Source of the DNA: Paulownia fortunei
Taxonomy: Eukaryota; Streptophyta; Magnoliopsida; Lamiales; Paulowniaceae
NCBI GenBank assembly: GCA_019321725.1
Contig: JAGSPU010001666.1
Coordinates: 310,001 to 374,000 of the forward strand
DNA: 64,000 nucleotides
Direction of reading: 5' to 3'
The translations under genes were made by a program, and so were the position numbers. The notes beneath the pieces are model-generated. The model did not search any database. It saw nothing but the letters and a program-made list of their open reading frames with translations, and was not told where the DNA came from. How positions within the stretch are numbered: position 1 is the first letter of the stretch; the number at the start of each line of letters is the position of its first letter. This document shows positions 37,701 through 49,700 of this stretch, one piece after another.

Positions 37701-39233
37701 ATAATTTTTCAAATCTTCCCAAGCAGGTCGTAACCTGACTAACACACTGGTATCACGATTCTGCACAAGAGAACATCCACAATAAGAAACCAAGAAACTA
37801 ATCAAACTAGCCATTACAAGATAAATGCAGTCATTAGCCAAATTCTTTAACAATAAATTTTAGTCTTAAAAAATATGCAGGTGATTCTGAGTGGGTTGTG
37901 AATACATTATATGTGCAATTAAAACTACATAAAGGTAAATAGTGCGTTACAATTGAAAATATTGGCAATCACAATTCACAAGTTGGAATATCTACAGTAT
38001 CAACTAAAAATGGAGAATACCAACTTATAACAAAAAAAAAATTGTACAGAAACAGCTCCAACAGTGTCTTCTAACCTCAGGATTAATGCGTGTAAGAACA
38101 ATATTTTTCTCAGGCAACCTTACTACAGGCCGAACAACACGATGATTCCCATCAGATAGCAGAGGGACTTCCTCCTGCTGAACCTTATACACTTTCCCAA
38201 CATCCACAACACAGTCAGTCTCTGCATACTGCTTCAATAATGCCCGGTCCTCAACGTATCTCTTCATCTCTGCCGTCATCCCAGATTCCCGAATAGGGTC
38301 AGTCTCACGGGCAATCCAACCCATCAAAGCCTCGATTCTATCTTCAAATGACTTCATTGTGTTGGCAACAATGAGAGTTTCATCAAGATCAAACACAATT
38401 GCTAAACAGCGTGTATTCAACATCCATAAACACGCATTGTACAAACCACATGGCACTGAGTAGCACCAAAAACATGGAAATTTCTTCTGCTTGCTAGGCA
38501 TTGCCACTAAATGAACTTCCTCATTACCAAGCAACACAACTGCCGTCTACATAAAGTAAACAGAAGTTACAAAAGTATCAGTCAGACAAATTTATATAGA
38601 TTATCGGCACTGACATACCTAATTACTAAAACAATATAAATTGCAGATATGTTCACATCTGAGTGTGCCTATGTGCGTGTCTAATAGAATCTAAGCAATT
38701 TCCAAACATCATTCTGAGTATAGAGATACACGTTATTGGACATTTTTGTCCAACTTATATTATCAATGTAGACACAAATTAAAGTACCAGGCTAAATCTA
38801 ATGAACTATCACTCTCAGTATCATTCCCAAAGCAATTGCAACCAATGCAAACCCAAAAAAGATCAAATGAGCAAAATATATTTGAAATCAAAAGCAATGC
38901 ACCGTTTTACTGATAAAAATAAAATGGAGGACCGAAATGCGAAACCTTAAGCTCGTAGAAGCAAGAGGCGTGGAGATTGATCAAGGGAGACTGCTCAGTA
39001 TTGGAATTTAAATTGCTGTTTGAGCCAGGCTCAAGCTTGCAACGAACAGAGGCATAAGAAATCGTCTGCAGAACAGAGAGAGGATGGCATCTCTCGCTGT
39101 TTGGGGAGATGTGGTGAATCCGAATCTCATTATTCGGGAATTGGAAATTCCCATCCTTCACTGGTACTGCTTCCAGTTCCCCTAAATACACATCCCCGTG
39201 ATAAACCACGGATTTAAACCCTAATCGACTCAT
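31790..39233 (-). CDS. CPL2: RNA polymerase II CTD phosphatase-like 2 (CPL2-like)
   Basis: Nuclear phosphatase that dephosphorylates Ser of the Pol II CTD heptad and modulates stress, hormone and RNA-processing responses. Coding exons (minus): 39233-38946, 38546-38076, 37760-37550, 37209-37052, 36966-36896, 36770-36665, 36593-36504, 36345-36204, 36014-35725, 35634-35577, 34943-34813, 34723-34670, 33619-33523 and 31983-31790. Frames close throughout: 2,361 nt, 786 residues versus about 770 in Arabidopsis CPL2. The FCP1/SCP-type catalytic motif is VFDLDETL (D149, D151). [20 protein letters not shown] and [20 protein letters not shown] (D347-D348) complete the domain. A disordered region follows, then one dsRNA-binding domain spanning exons 11-13 (LQEIGRRC ... 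[16 protein letters not shown] ... [10 protein letters not shown]). A single dsRBD and the short KENGFLW-containing tail match CPL2 rather than CPL1, which has two. The start is the first ATG in frame; TTG codons upstream were ignored. Confidence 0.95.
32274..32299. repeat. GT dinucleotide microsatellite in a CPL2-like intron
   Basis: A GTGTGT run lies in the large intron between coding exons 13 and 14 of the CPL2-like gene. It is likely polymorphic and of no evident functional significance. Confidence 0.8.
35055..35554. mobile_element. Inverted-repeat-bounded insert within CPL2-like intron 10
   Basis: A 21-base sequence at 35,055-35,075 (CATATTCCCACTGTTACTGG plus T) recurs as a perfect inverted copy at 35,534-35,554. 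A third partial direct copy (CATATTCCCACTGTT) lies at 35,101-35,115, and GTTCATAT/ATATGAAC forms a small palindrome at 35,081-35,101. All lie between coding exons 10 and 11. The roughly 500-base arrangement encodes nothing and resembles a small non-autonomous transposon or inverted duplication. No clear target-site duplication was found. Confidence 0.5.
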
Positions 39234-39474
39234 TGTTTTCTCAAAAAACAAAAAAAAAAGAAACGAAAAAACAGAATAAATTATGCCAATTCTGCAGAGG
39301 ACAATAATAATTAGGGAAATTATTTGGGAGGAAAATTACTCTCACTCTGCATGATTTTTGCACTCACCTTCTCTCACTACTAATGTTTTTTTTTATTTTT
39401 TTTCTCTCTCTCTCCCTAGAGACTCTCTCTTACTCCCTCCTCAAGCAGCGGTTTTAAACAACGGGGTGTGGTGG

Positions 39475-39484
39475 CTTTATATAG
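39475..39484 (-). promoter_or_regulatory. Putative TATA box of the CPL2-like gene
   Basis: On the minus strand CTATATAAAG lies about 240 bases before the start codon. A GA-rich leader (about 39,360-39,440) follows it. This predicts transcription start near 39,450. Confidence 0.55.
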
Positions 39485-41469
39485 AAGTGTGGGAGGGACC
39501 CGTTACGTAAATTGACCTGGTTTTGGTGGAAATTACGGTTATGCCACATTTTGTCCGTACGGAGTATTTCTGGGTTAAAGGTGGGTAAAGTTGGGAGGTC
39601 ATGCTTTGAGCAAGGGGATGGGAGATGATATTGTGCGCGTGGCGTCCGATGAGGTGGTGTGATTGTGTCCGTTGATTTCGATGTAGTATTATAGCAACTT
39701 TCGCATACCTAAGCTTAAATTTTCAAGTTATAATTTCAAATATTTGTGTATTTCGTATAATATATAACAGGGCTTATTTCTAAACTATCTCACGAATTTA
39801 TTCGAATTTTATGAATCATAAAATAGAGAAAATATGATAAATGAGGAAGTATAATATTTAGAGTGCCAAAATTACCTTGCAAAAATATAAAAAGAAATGG
39901 GAAAGGGAGCGAGAAAATGTGAGAAAAGACAAAAAAGGAAAAATGAGAAGTTAGAACTACCAAACACCCATTGTAATTTAAATGGTTGTGGAGTGACAAC
40001 TAATTAATACATTGATTGAAAAATATAAAAAAATTCCTTTCTACAAAATAGTAATATCAAAATAGTAAGTAAAAATATAAATAATCAGAACCACTTTAGA
40101 TTTTCAATTATAATTAGTATTCTATCATATTATTAATGCACATAAAATGTATTGAATTACACTTAATGTATATTAGTGGCATCGTAATAAAAAATAAAAT
40201 ATCAATTAGAATTGAGAATTTTAACCGGATCAAACGTAACTAATGAGATGGGTGGATTTGAGTCTCATATTTACTCAATACCATTAAAAAGTATATTTTT
40301 TAAAATGTTTTACTTCACTAAAAAAACAACGAAGAGAAGAGAAATATTGTACAAACAAATTTATGAGATATATTTGTTAATTTACACATCATTTTGCTTA
40401 TTTTATAATGTATCCAACTATATCATATTATCTTTTTTAAATTAGTACTTGTTTTGCTTCTAATTAACTTTTTTATATTTTGATTTCACTAATTTGTTTT
40501 GTTTTTTTCACTTTTCATCTTCAAAATCGTGGATTCAGACCTAAGTTGTTATTTTTCTTTCTAAGTCTTAGCTTAATATGAAACCAAAATTAAAAAAAAA
40601 ACAATTACTTGCATATATTTACTTAAAGAATGTTTCTTGTCAAGTGTCAAACCAAACTTGTTCTGTAGTTCTAGGAAAAGTGTCTACCAGGTTTAAGGAG
40701 TATAGACAATGTAGGAGAAGAAACTTGATCTTCAGACATTTAAAATCATGATCACCTCAAGTTGATAATGTTATTAATATCATTTTGATATTTAGCTAAT
40801 AAACATGGTTATGCCCATGGTCTAACGAAAGTGCATCATCAGTGTATGAAGTCCACAAATGATTGTACTTCCTTAAATCTCAAATCCCTTACTTATATAT
40901 TTTCTTTATGTAATATTATAAATTAAGTTCTGTTTTTCTAAAACAAAATTCAAAAAAATTCTATAACATACAGTCTCTATTAATTATCTCTTAATCCATA
41001 TTTTATAGTTAAAAAATGTAAAAATATTCAAATTTCTTTTTTTTTTTATCATATATAAATGTTATTGTGAGTCAAACTAAGACAACAGTTTTTGTGGGAC
41101 TCCCCTTCCGTGTCAAGCAGGAGGGCACCCATAGCAGGCTTATTTGTGTCCTTCTAGATTCTTCTGGAAATATTATTGACATTTAATCATATGTATTTTG
41201 AAATGTTGTTACAATTCGCGCACAATGCATTATGTGTATAAATTATGGATAAATAATTTTTTTTATATAAAATAAGATATTTTATTTATTATTTAAATAC
41301 TCGATATATATTACACTGAATGTAGTATGAATATTATCATATTTTGTATGAAAAATCGCAAAAGTACCTATGTAATCAAACTTTATTATGCTCCACTGAT
41401 CGTAGTTTAAAAAATTGCAACATAACCCTCGATTTTGAAATAGGCTAATAAACTTTGGCCATGTTTGAT

Positions 41470-41790
41470 TGTGTTTTATATGTTTTGGGGAAAGCATTTT
41501 GAAAAAGGAATTTAGGAATTAAAGTAATGATTCTTTGTGTTTTGTGAGAGAATAATTTGTATTATATCAATTTTATTATGTAAGTTTTTATTTGATTAGT
41601 TGTGTCGTATCAACAAAAATAATGTATTTTATTTTTCAATATGAAAATAATAATATATAATTATAATAATATAATAATTAAATAACATAATAATATTATT
41701 AGATAATAAGTCATATTTTATATATTAAAAAAATAAATTTATTTTGGAAGAATGAACTTCCAAATACAATCTTATTCCCTGTATCACAAG
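41470..41790. repeat. Possible MITE-like dispersed repeat, copy B
   Basis: This segment resembles 2,145-2,445 in block order: GAAAAAGGAATTTAGG near the start, an AT-rich centre, and AAATTTATTTTGGAAGAATG near the end. The first and last tens of bases share a GATTGT.TTT motif in inverted orientation, which could be a decayed terminal repeat. Tentative. Confidence 0.3.
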
Positions 41791-42138
41791 CAAACATAGC
41801 CCCCGTGTTCTTCAAAATGTAGCCCACATTCACATCTCCGAATAAACTTTGACTAATGAGCAAAATAATAAATTTGCCCCCACAATTATACATGGTATTC
41901 TATAATGATATGAAACCATTCCTATTGAATATGAGCTCTAAGTTACGCTTCACGATTGTACTACATTTTGAATAAAAAAAATGAAAAACTATATATTTTT
42001 CTAAGAAAACTTAATTTAAAAAATAATACAAGCAATATGCATTAATTAGATAGCCAAAAAATTAATTCATTGTAAAGTTGCACGACCAAACTTTCATAAT
42101 AATTAATCATGAATAACAACAATAACAATAACAACGAC

Positions 42139-42177
<39 letters not shown>

Positions 42178-42178
42178 C
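42139..42178. repeat. TAA trinucleotide microsatellite
   Basis: About thirteen TAA units, preceded by an imperfect AAC/AAT array. Likely length-variable. Confidence 0.9.
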
Positions 42179-42944
42179 ACCTTAGTTTCGGTAGTGATTT
42201 CTTGACTAGTTAATTGTTAATTATTAATTGTAATAAAAATATGATTGTCATCTTAAAGCTATCTTTGTTATTTTTGGATATTCACTTAGATTAAAAATAC
42301 TAAATTTTCTAATTTAAAAATTATTGAAGCACTAACCTTACACATTATCGAGCAAGGAACCCAACCCTGTTTTCATTTCCAAAGTCAATTTTCAGTTTTG
42401 TACTATTAAATAAGTTGAAATAATATTTGTTTGGATTCATTTTCAACAAAAATATAGGTTTTATTGGGTGCTATTTTTTATTATTGTGGAAAAATTATTG
42501 TAAGAGAATGTATTTTAGTAGTAAGACTGGAGAATGTATAATAATGAAAATGTGTTTAGATATTTTGTTCGAAAAAAATGATGTGTTATATTTTGAATAT
42601 ATTTTTCACTGTAAATGTCTTATTGATATTGTTTGTTGTAGATAGTGAGAGACATTTTAATTATAAATAATTTATTAATATTATTTTATTAAATTAGTAG
42701 GGGTGGATAGGATATAAAATTATTTAAATATTATAATAAATGATTGATATTTTTGGGAATGTAAATATCATTTTAAAAAAATACAAGTGACAAATGCATT
42801 TTCATTTTCGAAGATAAAAATGCAAGAATGAAAATAAAATAATCAAAGCCATAATGTTTTCTCATTTTCATATCTATAACCCTCGATATGACAATATGGT
42901 GAATTTGGTCAAATTTGAGATCCAACATATCTATATTTTTTTAG

Positions 42945-43245
42945 GGCTCGGATCCAGACTGATGAATTAGACTCGTCATACTCATTAAACTCATTTTATT
43001 ATTTTAAAATATTTAAAAAATATTATGCTAAATGTTTTTTTAAAATATATATATATAATTAAAAATATTACATAAATACATGTATAATATATTATATAAA
43101 ATTAAAAAAAATTAAAATGGGCAATTTCAAGGGGAGATGGGTTTAAGAAAATGCAAAATCTCTGCAAACCAAATTATAATAGTAATAATCCGCCCGGGGA
43201 TTCATGTTTGACCCGCCTATTGCCATTTTTATCTCAATTCAAACC
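42945..43245. mobile_element. Second degenerate hAT-like non-autonomous fragment
   Basis: Resembles 8,110-8,620 in having GGCTCGGATC at the left, GGGTTTAAGAAAA in the middle, and CCGCCCGGGG followed by TTTGACCCGCCTATTGCCATT at the right. GC-rich ends around an AT-rich core fit decayed members of a plant hAT-derived MITE family. No coding capacity. Confidence 0.4.
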
Positions 43246-43893
43246 TAAACATTTATTTACTAAAACGAGACTCAAATTATTAATATTTAATGTGACATTT
43301 AATTTAAGATATTTAAAATTTATTAATTTATTAAATAATAATTTATCTTTGTATAATGGAACTCATAAGAAATAAAATAATAATTTTTCAATTCAATATA
43401 ATTTAAGTGATGGTACATAAAAAAAAATAATATGACTCATTAAATTATTACTCTTATATTAAAATATTATTATTATTTTTTCAATAAAACTAACATTCTA
43501 CAATATATCCAAAATCTATTTTCAATTTTTACATATAAATCAATACAAAAATAAAAATTCATAAATTTTCCATGAAAATAAAACAATTAAACAAAAGGTC
43601 CCAGTTGGCAAGGCCGCCACGATACTCGCGTACATTGAATGCAACTTAAACATCGGACATGTCAAAAAATTACTGGTTATTTTAGTGCAAGATACTTAAA
43701 TCGACTTAAAGTTGTTCAGACTTTATCCTTTCTGCAACGACGTACAAGCAGAATAGCACACGTACTACTTTAACAACTAAGCCTTGTCGTATGTAACTAG
43801 CGCTCGAAAGCTTACATCAATTGAATTGAATTTCTTCTACCAAAACGAAGAGAATTAATCCGAGTCGTCGGAGGAATCGAAAGAGAGGGAATC

Positions 43894-45938
43894 ATGTCGT
43901 CAGACTTTACCGGCTCGTTCGGTGAAGACTCAGCTCGGCTCTCCTCGCAGCGCTTTGACTCGGCGCGTTTCGAGTCGTTTCCCAAGTACTCTGAAAGCGA
44001 GTCGACGAGGAAGGAGGCTTTGAGGAGGACTTGTCGGCTTATTGCGGCGATGATGTGGAACCTCTGTCTCCGACTGAGGTGATATCTGAAGGCGGTGAGT
44101 ACGCCGGTAACGGACCGATTCTGCCTCCTCCGGCTGAGATGGAGGCGGTGGAGGCGGAGGAGGGTTTCGCTCTCAGAGAGTGGAGAAGGTTAGTTTGAAA
44201 AACGCTTGTGTGCATACGTCACTGCATGCGTGTTCACTTGTAAGTGTGTTTCCGCGCGTCTGTGTGTTTTTGGTGTTTGATCAGCAAGACGACGTAGTAG
44301 TATTATAAAATTTTATTAGAGATGTAGTAATCGAATTAAAAAAACAAAGAAATTAAAATATCTTAGAGATGCTTAATGCTAACAGTGTCATTCGTGATGA
44401 AGCTTTTACTAAATTTAAATATACTTTTTTCTGGAGCTGAAAAATTAATTAATTGTTGGAAGATTTTTCATGTTGATTGACATATTATTATTGGCGTTTT
44501 GAGCTGTGATTTCTGCTTTATCGTGATACCTGCTGTAATAATAAAAAAAATTATTGCACTGGTAACACATCTTTGAACATATACCGTGTAGACATTGTTT
44601 GTGGTGAAAATGTTTCAGGCAAAACGCGATTCGCCTAGAGGAGAAGGAGAGGAGGGAGAAGGAGATGTTGAAGGAAATAATTGAGGAAGCTGATGAATAC
44701 AAAGCAGAGTACTACAAGAAATGGAAGATTAGGTGTGAGAATAGCAGAGCTGTCAACAGAGAAAAGGAAAAGGTTAGGCTAAATCTTCATGCAATTTGTA
44801 TGCTCTGTTTCAAATTAATTTGATTCTATGGTGGCATCGAATTATGAGTCTTTAGGAATCTATTTAAACTTGAATATTCATTGTTTCTATTTATGATTCA
44901 AGAACTTGAAATCAATTTTTTGTACTACTAAATGCTACAGGGTGGGTGATTTACATTCTGTATGAAGATTTAAGAAGGAAAGTGAAAAGGAAAACAAAAA
45001 ATTGATGAAAATCAATTTCTCTGTATTTTTCTTTTTAACTAAAATATGTATAATTTTTTAAAAAAATTCAAGTGCTTGTGAATAATGAGGAAATAAATGA
45101 AATGAATGTATAAATCAACATTTGTGTCTCATGGTTATGTTTATAAAGTTTTTCCTTCCGATTTACAATTTAGAGAAGGGAAATGATAAGGAGTAGCAAA
45201 AAGAATCCAAAATTAAATTTCATTGTGTTTTCCTTTTGGACTAATTAAGTGTCGGTTTCAAGAACTTTTTGAAAGACACGAGTAATAATGGAAAAAAGAA
45301 ATGAAATAGATATATGAAATGATAAATGTCTTTTATATTACCTTTGTACAAGTATTTCTTTGTTTTCTTCAATATTGTTTGGAAACCCAATGAAGAAAAA
45401 GGTTCTCTTTAGAGGTCTCTCTCACTGAAGTCCGAAGTCCAAGCATGGCATAAAATCACAAAGAAATTAATTTTCATTAATGTTTTCCTCACCCAAATCC
45501 AAATATTGCTTTTAGTATTACCTAAAGTGTGTTATTCATAGGCTAATTATGCATTTTGATTGCGGATTGCAGTTGTTTCTAGAGAGCAGAGAGAAATTCC
45601 ACTCTGAGGCTGATAAAAGTTACTGGAAGGCAATTGCTGAACTTATACCAAAAGAAGTTCCAGTTATTGAAAAGAAGGGCAAGAAGGATAAGGAAAATAA
45701 GCCTTCCATTATCGTGATTCAAGGCCCCAAGCCAGGCAAGCCAACTGATCTCTCCCGTATGCGTCAAATTCTTGTGAAGCTCAAACACAAAACACCCAGT
45801 CACATGATTCCTCCTCCACATGAACCTGAAAAAGATGCTAAAACTCAAGAGACAACCCCTCCTACTGCATCTGCCTCCATTTCTGCTAAGCTTCCAACTA
45901 CATCTGAGAATCAATCTGTATCTGCTGTTGCAAAGTGA
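43894..45938 (+). CDS. CLC: Clathrin light chain, with apparent 1-base frameshift in exon 1
   Basis: Regulatory subunit of the clathrin triskelion, acting in endocytosis and trans-Golgi budding. Exons are 43894-44188, 44619-44772 and 45573-45938. The ATG frame gives [16 protein letters not shown] and then [13 protein letters not shown], but soon runs into a stop at 44080-44082. The family's conserved [11 protein letters not shown]...[11 protein letters not shown] block lies in another frame of the same exon, which is open from about 43,995 and contains no usable ATG. The break falls at about 43,999-44,004; total coding length is 815 nt, one short of a multiple of three. Exon 2 encodes the coiled-coil heavy-chain-binding region ([12 protein letters not shown]...NREKEK). 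Exon 3 encodes [15 protein letters not shown] and the diagnostic [20 protein letters not shown]. Downstream exons and splice sites are intact. The break is therefore either a sequence error or a recent lesion. An intact protein would have about 271 residues, closest to Arabidopsis CLC2. Confidence 0.92.
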
Positions 45939-46765
45939 AGTTGCTGTACCAAAAGTGTGTAAATTGATGTTGCTTTTTGAGTGTAGTCTTTGAACTTGGA
46001 TGATAGTGTACTAGTGTTCTATAACATGTCTTGGTTTGATATGAATGTGATTAAAGGCTTGTTTCCTGTGTTATTTTCTGTTACCTTAGGCCCTTTGTTG
46101 TTCGTTCCTCTTGCTTCTTGGGATAATTATTCCTATGTAATGTTCTTAATATCGTTCTTCTGTTTATTTATTTGTCGCTCATCATTTTTTCCTTTTCTTT
46201 TTGGGGGTGGTGGTGGTATTTCATTCCTGAAGCTTATGGTCTGGTGGTGGAGCTCTTTTTGTTTAAACGTTCCACTTAAGATTATTGAGGAGTATTTTCC
46301 TTGATACAATTAGCCTCTATAACTATCTCCAATTAAAGGTTGTAACCCCTTCTGCTGGCTGCGACATAGGGTCCAATATATCTCAATAAATAGCACATAT
46401 AGAGTTTGACTCAGCTCCATCCAAAACGAAAAACAATCGACAACACTGCTGTATATTTTAGATATAGAATTTCGCAGGTGGAACTAACAAATGATAAAAG
46501 TGAATTGTGAATAGAGAATCTTAAAACTTGCAAAAGTGATGCCAAGAATTCATATGCCAATCTCATACCAATGGCATTTCCCTCAAGTTGTGTCCAAACT
46601 CTATCTACAATTGGGCTGTTTATCAAGATATTGATGTGTCAACTAATACTGAGGGGAAAGGTAAATACAAGAAGGGAAAAAACAAAAATTATAGATATGC
46701 AGTGGACTAAAAATGAATATAATTAGATATGGGGACTAGATTGGATATAATTTGAAATTGTAGTG
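45939..46765. other. Convergent spacer between clathrin light chain and kinase genes
   Basis: Two convergent 3' ends share this 827-base spacer. A T-rich 104-codon open frame (about 45,990-46,304) lies in the clathrin light chain 3' UTR region and has no recognisable product. Nothing else is seen. Confidence 0.6.
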
Positions 46766-49700
46766 TCATCTGGGAAGCATCTGTGTACTAGTGTGAGCTT
46801 TATCTAACTGGGTTGACGTCATAAAAGGACTAGTTGATTGTTTGCCTTTGTCTGAGTGAGACGAAATCTGCAAACTACCACCTCTTGATTTACGCGAATT
46901 TTGTGGTCTATACAATCCAGGCTCTGATAGTAAGTTCTCATTAAGAGTCACATCTGTTGAGAGCATCTTCACCACTTGTTTCATGTCCGGTCTTTGCTGA
47001 GTAGCTGCTTGGGTGCAAAATAGTGCAACTTTCGTGAAGCGCATTATTTCATCCTTCGGATAGTCCCTCAAATCTGGATCAACAATCTCTAGAAGTCTAC
47101 CTTCGTTGAACAGTTTCCAAGTCTGCAGCAATTTTTACAAATCAGATTTTTATGCGCAAAATGTGAAAAAAACATTAGGAACTAACTGAGCAAAGAATAT
47201 ACAGTGGTATCATGCTAAAATGCCCCCATCCAAGGATATCTTATTTCTTAATGATTTAATCCATATAAAAATTATGAGTATCAACTCCTAAATTAGCAGC
47301 TTTATTAATAGAGAAACGACTCCTAGTTCAACACATGATAGCGTTACGTTAATTTTCTTTTGACATTTCAGTTTATTAGAGGAAATGGACTGTAAATGAT
47401 GCATGGCCAAACAAAAGACGTATTATGAAACCTACCCATTCAAGCAGAACCAAGAAATCCTCTCCAAAAGCAGCCTTACTACTACTTTTTCCACTTATCA
47501 TTTCGAGTAAGAGTACCCCAAAACTATATACATCCGCCTTCTTAGTGAGTTGCCCCAACAGAGCATATTCTGGAGCTAGATATCCCCTGCAGTGAATCAG
47601 AGGAAAAACAAAGAATCATGAGAAACAAAGGAAACTGTAATACATAATATTGGTCTTGTTTTCCTTGTGGTGGGTTTTAGGGGGAAGGGACCAATATTAA
47701 TGATGATTGACAAACCCAACTATAACATTCAATTTCCGTCCTCTAATCCCGCCTTCCATATTACTCAATACAAAATTTCTAGAATTTTTACAAGCAACTA
47801 AGTGAGAATAAAAAAGATTTAAGGTAGAGAAATGTAATGGAAACTTGCACTTACACTGTTCCTGCTACTCGTGTGCTAACATGGGTGACATTATCAGGAA
47901 ATAGTTTTGCCAATCCAAAGTCTCCAATTTTGGGGAGGAAATTCTCATCAAGAAGCACATTGCTGGCCTTTATATCTCGATGGACAATGCGTGGTTCAGC
48001 ATCCTCATGAAGAAATGCAAGGCCAGAAGCTGTACCCATACATATTGCAGCCCTCTTGGACCAATCCAATTCAACACGTTTGCCGTTTGAGACTGAAAAG
48101 AACAGTTTGTATTATGTTAGTAGAAACATTACCAATATTTTTCTTCAAGAAATATATAGCTAAATATTTATTGAACTTTTTTTAGCTAATGACCTCTAGG
48201 TGTCAAACTATGATTCCACAGTCACATGAGGAAATTAGCTTAATCTTCACTATGCCAATTTTTCTACCCCTCCCTCCCAATTAACTCTTCATTAACAATC
48301 CAGTGGTAAATTGCCTTGTCCCTCAAACAACCTACTCTATCAACTTGTATTGCAGAATATATAGCTTCTATTCAAATTATCCAAAGTACTGTTTTTTACC
48401 AAGTAAGGCACTGGCGAGGCTGTTGTTCTCCAAATATTCATACACCAATATTCTATTATTTCCCTCAATGCAACAACCAATCAGCTGAACGAGGTTGGGA
48501 TGTCGGATATTTGATATCATATTAATCTCCGTCAAGAATTCGTCAGTCCCTTGCTTAGATTCAGCAGAAAGAGACTTGACAGCAACTTGAGTTCCATCCC
48601 TCAAAACTCCCTGCAATTGTGTAAAGTGACATGGGGTAAACATAAGACATATAAGAGAAAAAGTTATATATAGGGAAAAAAGCTGTAAATGCAAGTACAA
48701 GCTTCTTGTATCCTTTGTTTCTGTACCTGAACTCACATCAAGTTGGGGAATTTAAAGCAACTACAAACCTTATTAGTTATAAATTATTGACTTCAAACTC
48801 ACCTTGTAGACTATGCCAAAACCACCTCTGCCAATTCTGTTCGAAGGATGAAAAAGCCTCGTAGCTGATCGCAAAGAATGATACGAAAAGAGCCTAACAT
48901 TGTTTGTAGCAATTCCTGACCATGCAGAAGCCACCAAATGAATAGAAAATGTAAACAAACACTTGGACTGACATCAAATGGAATTGAAGAATTACAATAA
49001 TAAAAGCAGGACTAAAACAATTATGATAGTGCCATTATTAGCATATATCATAGCTACTATGGGTAACTTCTGCCATTTATATGTACTAATTGGGGGAGGA
49101 AAACTTTCTCTACTTATACTCACTCACATGGACATTTGATAGAAATGTAAATCACATTATCAAATTGAGATCAAGAAATCCATCATGCAGCCACATGGAC
49201 AGGAAAGAATGGAGAATCTAGCAGGATTTATTTCTAAAAGAACTCCTACATTGCTCAACACAATAGGAGGTTCACATCTTGGTGTCCATTACAGTGTCAC
49301 ATATGTATATTGTCAAATCATAGGAGCAAGAGATTAGGTAAAAACACGAAATTAGATATTGGATATGGGAATATGATATTTTATCCATATAATTAGCAAA
49401 CTAATGTCAGGAGGCTCTAAAATATTCGACATATACTAAAAAAAGAGAACATTCAATACAAGAATTTATGTAATGTCTTGGAGACTTAAAAGGGTATGCG
49501 GCATATGGCTTGTCATGTGTATCCACAAGGCAATGCAGAATAATCAAAATGTGGGTCCGTCAGACTACCACCGCACGATTACACTCTTCTAACTTAAAAA
49601 TGACTTGAGAAGCTTGGGGTTAGTAGCAGGTGCGGGCTAAGAAGAGGATGAGTAGGAAACTATATCAACGGTTAGATGTAAAAAGCTGTTCCAATTTTGC

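Larger units (their letters stand above)
39500..43893. other. Gene-free AT-rich intergenic region
   Basis: The flanks hold the promoters of two divergent genes, CPL2-like (left, minus) and clathrin light chain (right, plus). In between I see no coding exons. The stretch includes a TAA microsatellite, a possible MITE-like copy at 41.47-41.79 kb and a second degenerate hAT-like segment at 42.95-43.25 kb. Confidence 0.7.

Noticed and set aside
45990..46304. 104-codon open frame after the clathrin light chain stop
   Set aside because: It sits in the 3' UTR region, is hydrophobic low complexity and lacks any family signature.
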